A stretch of DNA of 64,000 nucleotides from Metallyticus violacea. Its lineage: Eukaryota > Arthropoda > Insecta > Mantodea > Metallyticidae. Below the pieces are notes generated by a model, which did no database searches, was not told the origin of the DNA, and saw only the letters and a program-made list of their open reading frames with translations. Shown piece by piece: positions 47,553 to 58,968 of the stretch. The stretch lies in the NCBI GenBank assembly GCA_030762175.1, contig CM060831.1, positions 73,386,501 to 73,450,500 of the forward strand, read 5' to 3'. The translations under genes and the position numbers were made by a program. Positions within the stretch are counted from its first letter, which is position 1. Every line of letters starts with the position of its first letter.

Positions 47553-47849
47553 CACAAAGTGCTGTGAAGTACAAAGTTCAAAGTAACATGAAGTACAATA
47601 AATCGTGTATTTTAATAATAAACTCAAGTGTTAATTAATCTCCAGCAATTTTCTGATCATTCTTCTAATGATCTTTCATAAAATCCTACTACATATAGCC
47701 GAGAGGTCTTCAGCATCATGACCACTGGAGGTAACGTTAGAAGTGGAGGTGGACACTGTGGTTATCAGATATGAGCCAACTTAAATCAATAATTAAAAGC
47801 AAACCAAACATTGTACTTGTAAAGTCCGCCTCAGACATTACTCACTCTC

Positions 47850-48420
47850 TGAATTGTTTCTCTGGACGATCTACAAAACGCTCCTCCACAGCTGCAATCA
47901 TCTGTTGGTTTGATGGAAATCACTATCAGCCAGAAAGAGAATGAATTCTGGAAAAACATGGAAGTTCGGGGAGTCAAATCTGCGGAGTACAGCGGATAGT
48001 ACAGCAATTTCAAATGTCTAAATTTTCTCGCCGCTAAAACACTTGTGAACAGAAGTATTGTCGTGATAGTTCCACAAATAAAGCCCTTTATCAAGAATTT
48101 TTCATCTAGTTGAACTACAGCACTTTATATTTTAATACTTCTGAAGAAATGAAATTAGAAATTCACATTAGGATTTCAAAGAACCGATGTCATATTTCCT
48201 GCAAATGGAAATGACACTGAACAATCGGCTAATGTCCACAATTTTGAATGTTATTTCGATTCTGGTGTATGATGGTGGATTCCAGTCTCATAAGTCGATC
48301 CACAAAAAAATTCTGTTGCTGTTAAAATACTCAAGATAATGTTGTAATGTTCTCATACGATTACGTTTTTGATCTGCTGTATTTCCATCATCCGTCAAAG
48401 TAGCACTGCGTTGGTTCCAT
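47850..48420 (-). pseudogene. mariner family 4 transposase (decayed)
   Basis: Minus-strand text in several frames: ADQKRNRM and YLEYFNSNRI upstream, then YETGIHHHTPESK (DETW.HH.TPES region with the first catalytic Asp replaced by Tyr). Next come LDEKF, GTITTILLFTSV (degraded HDNAP region), LLYYPLYSADLTP and AAVEERFVDRPEKQFRE. The order matches a mariner transposase from before the first Asp to near the C-terminus. Many stops. Distinct from families 1-3. Confidence 0.72.
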
Positions 48421-48619
48421 CATCTTCAGTGCCGGTGCTCAAAAACTTTTCAATGGGAGAGGCGCTAGCGAGATAAGCGCGCTTGCTAGTGTTCATAGAC
48501 TTCCTCTTTTGGAGCAAGAGACATTTGCAGAAAAGTTAATGAAGTTGGCACAAAAGCGAATTTTAGTTATTATAAATGGCAGCATAAATAAACAAAATAT
48601 TGGGGGCTCCAATATTATT
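48421..48619. other. spacer between two transposase remnants
   Basis: No clear feature. It may hold unrecognised parts of either element. Confidence 0.35.
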
Positions 48620-48800
48620 TTATAATTGGGATATACCTGCTGCCTGTCAACATTAACAATAGAGGTGCTGCATTTTTTAGCAGTGCTGAATGAATTCGCT
48701 ATTTGCAGAAGAATGTGGTTTGAATACGACGATGCGCCCGCACATTTCAACCTTGCGGATCATGGCCTGGCCTCCGAGATCGGCAGGTTTATCATATTTT
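48620..48800 (+). pseudogene. Tc1/mariner-like transposase fragment
   Basis: Plus strand reads LAVLNEFAICRRMWFEYDDAPAHFN, matching the RRMWFQ.DGAPAHF context of the second catalytic Asp, preceded in another frame by GIYLLPVNINN. The fragment is short and runs out after a few further residues. Confidence 0.6.
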
Positions 48801-50448
48801 GCCTTCTATTTGGGAGGGGCACACAAACAAAAATACCTTTGTTAAATAATTAATTTTAATCCCATTTTAATTTTAATTAATTTTTATTGATTTTAATTTA
48901 ATTTAATTTGCATTCGTTCTTATACATGTGTCTCTGACGCCAAAAGGGAGAATCTGTAGACATGCAGTTATTGACAAAGGCTTCTCACTCCCACATTGGA
49001 ATTTGCACAATGGAAAGAAGGGAGATGGTAAAAGAAAAAAACACGTCTATCTACGGAGGGGGAAATAAACTGAATATTTCGTCAAAAGCCACATATTCAC
49101 TTCATGCAGAAAAGCTGATTTCTAGAGACAGAACAGAAAACTTGAAGCATCTATTAACACCAGCTGGTAGTCAAAGCTTTAATCCGCAGGAAAAAAACAA
49201 CTGCTGTAAATAGCAAGAACCGCATAGATCTGGTGTTTCGTGTGGACTGCGGCAAACGGATTATAACAAAATGTCGATCTAATAAAAAAAAATAGTGATA
49301 TACAAATTTGAATAGTAAATTCGTTGCTAGTGCCTGTTTCCAGAGCTTTAGAATAAAAATCCGCAAAAAGGCATTATTTCTGGAGAATCTGCAGCAAAAA
49401 GGATTGTCACTTCAGACGTCCCTGACTGCATAAAAGAGAGATTATGAAATCGATGAAATATCCGAGAAAATAAAGTTGCCGCCGGTTGTTTAACATCATA
49501 AAAAAGAAATAGTTCTGTAAACGCAAAAAAGCCTCCCGTATTTACAGACACTGAAGTAAAAATAAGCAGACAAGGATTGGTATTTGCATAGCATCAAATA
49601 ACTAAAAACATACAACAATGTCGGCATTTTATGATATCTTTAACTGGTTTGGTAAAGAAGAAATGTTGAAAGTATGGGGAAGTAACTATAATGGTCAACC
49701 GTTTTCGTGTCATTGTACGCTGAAGTTAAAATACCAACGATCAAATATGAATATAAACATGTGTATGGCAATTTAATAAAAAGCCTAAAGCCTGGCCTAA
49801 AGTTTATGTTTATTTAAAAAATAGTCTTAATATACTCAACCGTATTGAGCCGTATGTAAATGTTGAAATATGGAATATATCGTTGATTTTGTAAGGTAAT
49901 TCATTTACTTTTAGAGAAGGGTCGATGGTACTTAATCTGGTTAGCACAGACAGTTGTTGATTGAATGGAATATCTTCCGTTTTACTATCGGACATATCTT
50001 GTTATTGCTTTACTATTGTTGAAGTACTTGTGGTTAAATTCTTAATCTTGTTGCAATTTTTAGATATTATTGGAAACGTTTATATATTTTCAATTGTATA
50101 TGTATCGCAAGCATCTTTCAAATTAAAGTTTTATGACATTAAAACCTGTTTCGTATGTCTGTCTTCAAACTGAAGTACCTTTCTAAGCGCCTTGCCTTTA
50201 CTACAGTTGCTTATTCGTCAGCATATTCCCTTGGAAGAATTCGTGGTAGTATGAACGAAGATACCTCCGGACTGTTGGATATCATTTGAAAAGGTTATCA
50301 AAAGTTTCCTCTTCATTATTGGTCAGACTCTGAACTGAGGTTATTTTGTACGTGGAGTATGTAGGAGAGAAGTATAAAGACATTTATACTGTTCCTAGGC
50401 TAGACCATTTGCAGAAATATAACTTAACATTACACGGAGCATCAACAC
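48801..50448. other. unassigned AT-rich DNA
   Basis: A TTTAA-rich low-complexity stretch lies at about 48855-48912. Short ORFs are unrecognised. Confidence 0.4.
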
Positions 50449-50542
50449 GGTACTAGTCACGCCTACTTTCACGATCGGTAGCGGAGTAAACTGAACGTCT
50501 CCAGCGAAACTTCGTCTCCTTAGTGTCTGGAGGTGTGACTGC
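50449..50542 (-). repeat. dispersed repeat, left (inverted) copy
   Basis: Minus strand reads CACACCTCCAGACACTAAGG, GACGAAGTTTCG and GATCGTGAAAGTAGGCGTGA, closely matching the plus strand at 51658-51747 about 1.1 kb away. The similarity fades on both sides. Confidence 0.75.
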
Positions 50543-50775
50543 ATCAATGCGAAGTGGATATAACTGTAAAATGGTCGTAAAGCAAAGATGCAAGCAATTT
50601 TAGTGGCCAAAAGTAGCTTTATAAGAAGAATGTTAGTAGTTAATCACAAGAAAGCAAAATAAAATTAATATAGCAATGTAACACGTAAAGGAAATGATAA
50701 TTAAATGATAAATGGCGTTTGCATTTTATAGTATAAATTTTGCAGGTATTTGGAACTGTATAAGCCAGATATTTC

Positions 50776-51078
50776 TTAATTTGAGGTGGGGCTAGCGTCC
50801 GTTGTATCAGGTTTTGGAAGAGAAATGCGATGAGAAGTTATCATTGCTTTTCCATCTTGCAGCAAAGAAAGCACGATCTTATTGGCTTCCGTTGTATCAG
50901 GCGTTACAAGGGAAATGCGACGAGATGGGGGGGGGGGCAAATAGGCTTCTCTGTGGAAAAAAGTTTCTCTTTTGGAACATTTCTTTAATTCTGGCATTAA
51001 TACTTGTTCGTTTTGGTTGCAAACTGCGGTAATTGTTGCCTTTAAGGATGGGCGTCCCATAATGGCATCCCAAAGCAC
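50776..51078 (-). other. ORF with in-frame 30-codon duplication
   Basis: An open frame of 100 codons on the minus strand contains SRRISLVTPDTTEANK and, 30 residues later, SHRISLPKPDTTDASP. The DNA repeat is 90 bp (50798-50835 against 50888-50925), so the frame is kept. No protein family was recognised and a run of G interrupts the first unit. This may be a repeat remnant rather than a gene. Confidence 0.35.
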
Positions 51079-51626
51079 CTCTGAAGCAATTTTTTTTTTT
51101 CAATTTGTTCCTATAGGAGCACAGAACAGTTAGGACTTTCTCGTTTGCTCACTTGGGCTACTATTTCCTACTTTTTATTGAGAACAGAAACATCTTAAGT
51201 GTCCATTAGAAAGTCATCATTTTCTTCAGAATATCCTATAGGCTGTTAATTTGCAGTGAATGCAATATATACACAGATACTCGTATCGAGCGTTGATTTC
51301 ATTATTAAATGGAATATGTGAAAACACATACACAGCATAGGTCAATTTAATTATGTAGAGATAAACACAGTTTTTAAGTTAGATATATCTGAAAATCTAC
51401 GAGTATGTCTTTTCAAAAAAGGCTGTAGATGTAGAGTGGGTTTGCAGAGAATTGTACAAAGAACTTTTTAACCCATCTATATTGCAATAAATATTTAACA
51501 ATACATTTTCAGTGGCATCATCATAAAGGAAGATAGTGGTTGGAACATCCTATCCTCATCTAAAGTGGTTTTTACAAATATCTGACCCCGTTTTATCTTC
51601 AGCTTCCAAGCCACGCTACAGTAAAG

Positions 51627-51806
51627 ATGACAAATATAACAGCGCACAACCCGATAGCATTCACACCTCCAACACTAAGGAGGCGAAGTTTCGATAAAGT
51701 GGGGTTTAGTCTTCTTATCGATCGTGAAAGGAGACGTGACTTGTACCAATTTGATTCTCGTGAAACGTTAAGTGAAGTAGTTTTAATTATAAGTTCGGCA
51801 CACTAA
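51627..51806 (+). repeat. dispersed repeat, right copy, with 59-codon ORF
   Basis: The plus-strand ORF starts MTNITAHNPIAFTPPTLRR and contains DRERRDLYQFDSRETLSEV. It overlaps the repeat arm 51658-51747 that pairs with 50449-50542. The other copy is interrupted by a stop in the matching frame. I do not recognise the family. It could be a retroelement tail or an uncharacterised repeat. Confidence 0.45.
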
Positions 51807-51922
51807 AAATATTTGTTACCTATTATCTTATATGTAGAAGTTTATTAATGAGATACTATTTCCTTGGGAGCATTAAAAAATGTGCTACCTGGGGAAATAC
51901 TAATTGAAAATGGTTCTATTAA

Positions 51923-51949
51923 CACACACCCACACACACACACACACAA
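51923..51949. repeat. (CA)n microsatellite, imperfect
   Basis: About 12 CA units with one CCC interruption. Confidence 0.9.
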
Positions 51950-52022
51950 AGTATATCGAGCTCATATACAAGGGATAACATTCAATAATCGATAGCTGTT
52001 AAATATCGAAGGTATCGAGATG

Positions 52023-52299
52023 TCGGTTCTAGTGGTGTACTGGTAGCCTAAACCCAAGATCGCGGGTTCGATCCCGGCCAAGATGGATTTTTCGGGCGTA
52101 AAAATCCTTAAGTATGGCTTCCTTCGGAAGGGAAGTATAGCCGTGCGTCCCATATCGTATATTTACGGCATGATAAAGAACCTCAAGCCTGAAAAAACAA
52201 CCCTCTGGGCAAAATTTGTAGGCCGTTTCACGCCCCGAATTGAATGGGACGCTGTTGACCTTACATGTTATAGAGCGTCCTTAAATAAAACAAATCAAA
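52023..52299 (+). mobile_element. SINE-B copy
   Basis: Head TCGGTTCTAGTGGTGTACTGG with a short deletion before AACCCAAGATCGCGGG, B box GGTTCGATCCC, complete body and 3' end GAGCGTCCTTAAATAAAAC. A degenerate match, aaggtat on both sides (near 52008 and 52301), may be what remains of a TSD. Confidence 0.9.
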
Positions 52300-52934
52300 C
52301 AAGGTATAGGAATATCGATCATGTTAGAGCCCGTTTCTAGTTGTTTTAAGCTATTTGTAAATTCCGTATACCTGAAATATAGCCTCCACTATTATCTTGT
52401 TCCTTACCAACTTTTCTGCTAGGCTCTAAACAGAAACTTAAAAAATCGAGGCATATATTTTGGATTTTGTTAAATTGGTTATTTTTGTGTACTATAATAT
52501 TTTGCCTGAGAGAACATGGCAGTTTTGAAAAAGTCTCATTGCCTGAAGAAAGATTAAAACTCTAATATGAGAACTCTGCATAGTTTCAGAGCGATAGAAA
52601 CTTCTTATTGATGACTTGTTTTCTTTTGCTAAAAAAAATTGACGTTAATCCGAAGAGGAAGATTACGTATTGTTACTTTCTCAGATAAAAGCACGCTTCT
52701 TTCTTTTTATGTTTCATCTTTCCACTACCTTCCCCCCCAAACACAGTTTCGATGTTTAGTCAGTATCCTAGTATTTAAGTAATTTCGTTTATGCATCATA
52801 TCTTTTAAATACATTGAAAATTTTAAACTTAATACACGTAAAAAGGAGTATATTACACGAGGGTCATAGTGAAAGTTTTGTTCACTTAGATCTATTGAAA
52901 CATTAGACGCACCCCTCATAACATCTGACATCAT
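52300..52934. other. unassigned AT-rich DNA
   Basis: No recognised feature. Confidence 0.4.
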
Positions 52935-53060
52935 CAGGAAAAGTACTCCTGCTAATATTTATGCTGCCTTACAGGAGGTTTATGGGAAAATAACCGTTGA
53001 TCGCAGCTCATTTTCTATCTAGACAGGCTAATGGAAAGAGAGAGTGGTGGCAACACTGTC
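52935..53060 (+). pseudogene. possible mariner N-terminal (HTH) fragment
   Basis: Plus strand reads STPANIYAALQEVYGKITVD then RSSFS, followed by stops. The spacing A.I...L..VYG....SRS/DRSS resembles the first helix-turn-helix of mariner transposases (I...L..VYGD...SRS.V..W). Downstream, LPEVWQWVKIVTG near 53558 could be a C-terminal trace, but the middle is not recognisable. Confidence 0.35.
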
Positions 53061-53899
53061 GCCACACTGTTAATGATCATGCTAGGTCTTTGTTGTTCCC
53101 AGAATATCTAGAGGAATGGTGTACCTGTTCAACACACTCGGCATCACTAGTGCACTATTTGTAGACGGACGAATATGATGCTCTCGATGTAAATTTGAAC
53201 AGCTTTGAGGTGGTACTTTCTAAAAGTGAGCAGTGTGCATAGATTAAAATTGATGTTGCATATGTTAGGAACGCGGGGGAATGTCATGAAAGTTTGCGAG
53301 AGGCCTGTGGTAATGAACATTTGAATATCGAATGGTGATCTCCGAAGTGCCAGCTTTTCGACAAGACGCAATAGAGTGGAATATGCATCTTGCATAGGTC
53401 GCATTACTTGGATTTATTCAAGCACTGCTGAAGGTGGGTCGATGATGGACAGTGAGGTAGTTAGCCGCAGAAGTCAGAACAAACCACACTACAGTGTTGC
53501 AGAATGACGCTCCTTCTCAAACATCAACGAAAACAGCTTTGCTACTGATGTCCAGTGTCTTCCAGAAGTGTGGCAGTGGGTGAAAATTGTCACAGGGATT
53601 ATGTTGCAGCAATGTAAGCTTCTAGAATGACTTAATATTTACAAATAAGAATGTGTTCATTACTTTTTTTCCATCTCTCGTACATGAATTAAGTTCGAAG
53701 TTATATCGAGTTGAGCTAAATTTTTATATAAAAGGTAAAGAAAGCCTATTGTGTTCCTTAAGGGCAAAGGCCTGCTAACAAGTAGTAAAAGCTCGCTTTT
53801 TCCTAACATGGTGAGCTATTCTACGCTAGTTGTTCGTACGCTGTTTTAAGACACTGACTGATTTGTTCTTTGATTGCCCCATATTTACTAGACTAGTTG
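53061..53899. other. unassigned DNA
   Basis: May include unrecognisable remains of the putative mariner at 52935. No supported gene. Confidence 0.35.
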
Positions 53900-54290
53900 T
53901 TTCTCGAGAGATTTCCATTTTCTCTTCCTCTTGCTACTCTGCATGTTCCTTGAAGAGATCTGTCCTCCTCCTTTTGGGTCTGCCTTGTGTCCTTTTTCCT
54001 ATCCGGGGGTCCTACATGGAGATTTTGTAGGTTCACCTATTGTTCTGCATTCTTGCGACGTGCCGCCCCATTGCCATTTGCTTCTGGTAGCTATTTGTGC
54101 GGTGTCAGTTGTCTGAGGCAACTGATATAGGTATTGTATCCTTCAAAGTTATTCCCAGAATCTTGCGTTGCATTTTTCTTTGGCATATTTGAATTTTGTT
54201 TTTCTGTTAGTGACCATGTCTGGAACCCATACAGGGTATACGCAGATTTCCAGCGTCTGGAATTTGATTTTTCTTAGTTAGTGTTTGGTC
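53900..54290 (-). pseudogene. LINE ORF2 C-terminal fragment
   Basis: Minus-strand text with frame changes: VYPVWVPDMVTNRKTKFKYA (LTYG.QTWSLTEKQ-like position), QLPQTTDTAQIATRSKWQWG (RSKWQWGGHVAR-like) and a tail with PRIGK- and RTQGRPKRR-like text in alternating frames. This order is typical of the region after the RT in insect LINEs. No 5' part is present. Confidence 0.7.
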
Positions 54291-55395
54291 TAACAATATA
54301 AACTTAAATGTTTATATATGTACCAATAAAAAATCCCAGATATCAAAAGAGCTTGTCTATCTTTCCAGAATTTATGTATGTAAGCTTATATTGTTAATGC
54401 GTTTAAAAATGCTTTTTCAGCAATTTCTAGTTTGAGCTGTTTTATATATTTTTATTTTTTAATCAGAAGCAGTGAAATAAAAGCGTAATCCTTATATAAA
54501 TGTGATAAAAAAGCACCACTTTTTATTTCAATATAGTATTATTTACGTTTCCGAAGTCAATAAAACAATTGAAATTTCCAGCAAAATGTTTAAACAGAGT
54601 GACTGAAAAACAAAACAAGGCACACAAGATTAGCAAACCATAACTACAACCGTTCCATATCATCTAAAGCTGCATTTACACCTGGGTAACCTATCTGAAT
54701 ATGTATGAGATATGTGCATGTTTGGCATGTGCCTCATACTGCACTCTGTAAATCCTAAATGTCATACATGTTCAATGAACATTTCCGCATTTTGTACGGT
54801 AACCGAACATATATACAAAATTTTACAGAACAGTTTGCAGCATGACCTACTATCTTGGTAAAAAATATGAATAATTAAGCCTTTTGTTCTGGATAGTTAC
54901 CCAAAATGTCATACAAATCGTCGGTGCTGAAGTTTGTGCATGCATACAAAAGCTGTTTATTTACTTTTAATGATATGCCACAATCTAAAGTTAACCGAAT
55001 AAAAACAGTTATATTTTATTATACGGTATTTATTTCCATATACCGAATAATACAGATTTTAAATAGAAATATCTTCTACCATTGTTTTTATTTCGCTTGG
55101 AGATTGGCCACAAGACACAAGTACTAATCACTATACTTAAATGAAGGCAAATGCAATAAAATATCTCACGCGACCGACCGCTTAAAAGAGTTAGGTGTGC
55201 ATACAGTCTTATATGCATTATTGATGAGGGAATTATGCCATGAAAGGGAGGGAGGGAACATATGTGTGGAGATAAGATAACACGTCACTTCACTATTGAA
55301 TGCTTCCAGAATACAGAGCAAAATCCATAATTTTCCGAATTAATATAAATAAAACATGAAAACAACTCATAAATATAACGATTGGTTGCGATATA
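54291..55395. other. unassigned AT-rich DNA
   Basis: No recognised gene or repeat. Confidence 0.45.
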
Positions 55396-56636
55396 CGAGG
55401 GTAGGTCCATAAGTTTCCAGCCTCGTCGATAAGGATTATCGCCTTCACAAAACCCCTATCTGGTGTCACACCTCATCTGTTAAGTAAATAATTGCACCTG
55501 TAACTTTCGCTCCGCTTTGTTCAGCTGTTCAGATATAGCTGCATAAAGAAGGCTATGTGTAGATGATTGTGGTATGTTCAAAATGGAGTATTGACCTGTT
55601 ATTAAGTTCTTTACAAAATAAAGACTTATTCCAAGTTAAATTAAACAACGATTGGACAATGTATATGGCGATGCATTCCTTCATATTCTATCGTAAAAGA
55701 ATGGGCTAACCCTTTTCGAATAGCATTGAGATGAAGAGTGTGCAGGTTGGCCCTTGGAGGTGCTCAGAAAACATCGCTCTTGTGCAAGGAGAAATTATGA
55801 AAGACCGGCGGCTCAGAGTTACAGAAATAGCAGCAAGGTTGGGCCTTTCTAAAGCAACAGTACTTCGAATTATTAATGAACATTTAAACATGAATAAGGT
55901 TAGTGCACGATGGGTGCCTAGACTTCCTTCCTCAGTTCAAAAACAACAACGAGTCATCTGTTGTCAGGCATTTTGGAGCTCTGCTATGGCAACGAGAGAG
56001 AAGTTCTGTAAACCATTGTCACAGGAGATGAAGCTATGGTTCTCTACTATGATCTCTTGTCCAAAAGAGAATCAATGGAGTGGCAGGCGTAAACCTGGCG
56101 AAGCACCGCCTCTAAAGGTCAAGGTCACTCAATCAACCAAGAAGATCTTTGGCCACAATCTTTTGGTACTGTGAAGGAATACTCTTCATTGACTTCAAGG
56201 AGAGGAACACCACGGTAAATGGGGGGTACTATGCTGGCCTACTGCATGAATTACGTGCTTCCGTGGCGAGAAAAACTGAGTGGTGATGTGCGACTTCTTC
56301 ACGACAAGGCGCCTTTGCACACAGCTCTTGCTCAAAGGAAGCTGTGAAGAAATGTGACTTCAAGGAGATCGACCAGCCACCCTACAACCCAGATCTAGCT
56401 CCCAGTGACTATTACCTCTTCTCGAAACTCAAGAAGGACCGTCGAGAAAGGAAATTTAATTTTGACAAAGAAGTGATGGATGCTGTTTATGCTCATTTTG
56501 CAGACAAGACTTCTGACTATTTTGGGGAGGGGGGTTGAAATGTTAATTCAAAGATGTGAGAAATGTATTGCAATAAAGTGCAACTATATTGAAAAATGAA
56601 ACAGCTTTTGTCTTTATCACACCTAGAAAATGATCG
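55396..56636 (+). mobile_element. mariner family 2, copy c
   Basis: TA (55394-55395) followed by CGAGGGTAGGTCCATAAGTT, the family 5' terminus in its most complete form. The coding span continues to about 56540 and the noncoding 3' part (GTGCAACTATATTGAAAAATG) to about 56636, where the terminal repeat seen in copy a is no longer recognisable. About 1240 bp. Confidence 0.9.
55731..56540 (+). pseudogene. mariner family 2 transposase, copy c
   Basis: Best-preserved member of the family. It reads IMKDRRLRVTEIAARLGLSK (HTH), MNKVSARWVPRLPSSVQKQQR, then after a frameshift TGDEAMVLYYD (first Asp), LLHDKAPLHTAL (second Asp) and LAPSDYYLFSKLKKD (third Asp). The second and third Asp codons are 104 nt apart, one base short of the 105 nt expected for D34D. 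This shows a single-base deletion between them. The C-terminal MDAVYAHFADKTSDYF is followed by a stop. Other frameshifts make it inactive. Confidence 0.9.
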
Positions 56637-58153
56637 GCTCATATACAGTGTATCAGTGATGCCTTTCCCTCGGCGCGGGATTTTTCCTATGAGCGATCCG
56701 CTACTCGTATGCCGCGCCGTGGAGGGGATAGCCTTGCTTACTTGTTGACCTTGTTTATTAACGCAGTCATAACGCAGTTGTTCCCGGGTGTGTGTTGTTT
56801 TGCTCGTGTCTCATAATTTAGGAGTATACATAAAGTTTATTATAGCGCAGCGTGTTTTATGCGTTAACACAGTGGTGATAAGAGCAACAAGACCATTTTT
56901 GGCATACCATTTATTCTGTTACTATTTTTTTTCAGAGAATTAACAGAGATTGGGAGCGTGATCATACATTTTCAACAGAATTCTGCCTCTGCTCACACTA
57001 CGAATAATTCCATGAGAGTAATTGAAATGTGTTTCCACATGTAGGGATTTGTGGCTCTTTCGGTCCTCCTATTTAACAGCATACGATAATTATTCTTTGG
57101 GTAAATTAAAAAATGTCGTGTTAGAACCTGTACACCATAAAAGAACTCAAAGATGATAATAGTAAGGAAATTCCAATTCAAGTACTTTCAGATAAGTATG
57201 AAAATCTTTCCCTTTAATAGAGTTAGTTAAAGAATACTGTTTACATAATTATATGAACTACGTTATTGCATTCTTGCCATATACTATGGTACGAAACTTG
57301 TGACAACAAGTCTATTGTGGCATGAACTATACTTTTCTTTAATTATTTAACATGTTAGGAATCTCTATCTGCCTCCGCGCAGTCGCCACCTGTAAATCCT
57401 GATCGTACGACGACTCTCTTACCTAACTGTTCCTCCCGGAGGTGCCACAACGAGGGCGTAGGCGTAGGCCCACTGTGAGCGAGGTAGAGTGGCCGAAGTA
57501 CTCTCCTCTCTAACCAAAGTCAAATGCGCAGTGTCCAAAGCGATGTACCATCGTTGCAACTTTCCTTAACACAAGTACACTGAGAATCTTTTCATTTACT
57601 GTGCTGTTATCAGAAATACAAGAGATCCTATAGGTCGTTCTTCCATCAAGTATTTCTCTCATTTCTATGAAATTATGCTTAGTTGCAGTAAACTCGCAGC
57701 ATTACTGTATGTCATCGAGTAACGTCGCGCATCCACAACTTCCCACGACCGTTACGTTTGTTATAACACTCATCTTAATTAACGCCTACATCATTAGTAT
57801 CTACATGGAATATAATAACAACTATGAACATGTTAAGAGAGAAAATCCTGTCCACATACACCGTACATTTCATCCTGCAGTTCTGCGCAATGTAATATCA
57901 AAAGTAGTGGGCCAAAATAAGTGAAGGAAAATTTGTTCAGTGCATATAAACTCCTTTGAGTTGTTAAGAAGGTGACTAGTGATCTTGTTTGTCTCTTAAC
58001 AGCTCTTTATCCGGACTATAGTAGCCATCAGTTGGTTTAGTTTAATGAGTTTATTGTGATATCAGTTTTGTGATCACATGAAAATGGAAGTAGTGTTACA
58101 TTACTTAGATTACGTTGTCAGAATACATTCCAAACATAATACCACACCCTCGA
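56637..58153. other. unassigned DNA with two GC-richer patches
   Basis: About 56660-56770 and 57360-57560 are clearly GC-richer than their surroundings and carry no recognised ORF or repeat motif. An 85-codon plus ORF (57667-57924) is unrecognised. Confidence 0.4.
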
Positions 58154-58215
58154 CTCTTCCGCCTAATTTTAGATGTGGAGAAGGTGTTTGATACAGTCTG
58201 CACTCATTGGCGAAG
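58154..58215 (+). pseudogene. trace of a LINE reverse transcriptase
   Basis: Plus strand reads LFRLILDVEKVFDTVCTHW. The D-x-K-x-F-D-x-V pattern is RT motif A as seen in jockey-type LINEs (LDVEKAFDRVWH). Only about 20 codons are recognisable. Confidence 0.4.
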
Positions 58216-58968
58216 CATAACTTTTTGCATACGTTAAGCAAATGTATGTTAAATATACAATTAAATTTCTTTGTAATGGTGCATATAATAAAATGCTATT
58301 TATATGCAAAAGTATGCCACTGTGAATATAAAAAATTAATTGATAATTAATTAAAATACATATAATATTATAAAAAGTGAATGTTCAATGATTCGCCTTA
58401 ATTATCTTTGTATATGAGCTAAAACCTCAACTTGTTTTCTGTGTATGTAGAAATAGAAAATAAAAGAACTATATAGAGATTAAGTTTCAAACTATCTTAA
58501 GGTCTCAGTAAAAATAAACATAATTGAAGGATGACTTAAAAATAAAGAATTGCCGTAAATTACATTAACTGTTACAGTTAAATAATTACATAATTCCGCA
58601 TTACCACAATACAACTAAAATTAGCGAAAATTTTATGTTTTACATTGATATCGAAAGTTGAACTTCAGGTTCTACGGAATCCCAGAAAGAGGCAGACATT
58701 CAAATAGAGTGAGAGCAATGCTTGACTACACAGTGAAGAAAACTCCATGAAACACCCTCTCTCCTCTTTCCGACAGTTACCCGGAAAATCACTACTACGC
58801 TTGCGCAAGAATATCCGTGATATACGTCACAGACAGCTCACTAGTTCAAATGGGGAAATATTTCAATTTGCAAATAAATATTAAGAAATACAGCCAACAT
58901 CCCTGTTAGGTAGGCTCAGCCTTACAGTTTTAATGAATGTTTTTCCCTTTATAAACACAAATCTTATC
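58216..58968. other. unassigned AT-rich DNA
   Basis: Nothing recognised. Confidence 0.45.

Noticed and set aside
47372..47638. Overlapping ORFs of about 70 codons across the SINE-A copy
   Set aside because: The same ORFs recur in other SINE-A copies in shifted forms. They are incidental to the SINE and not genes.
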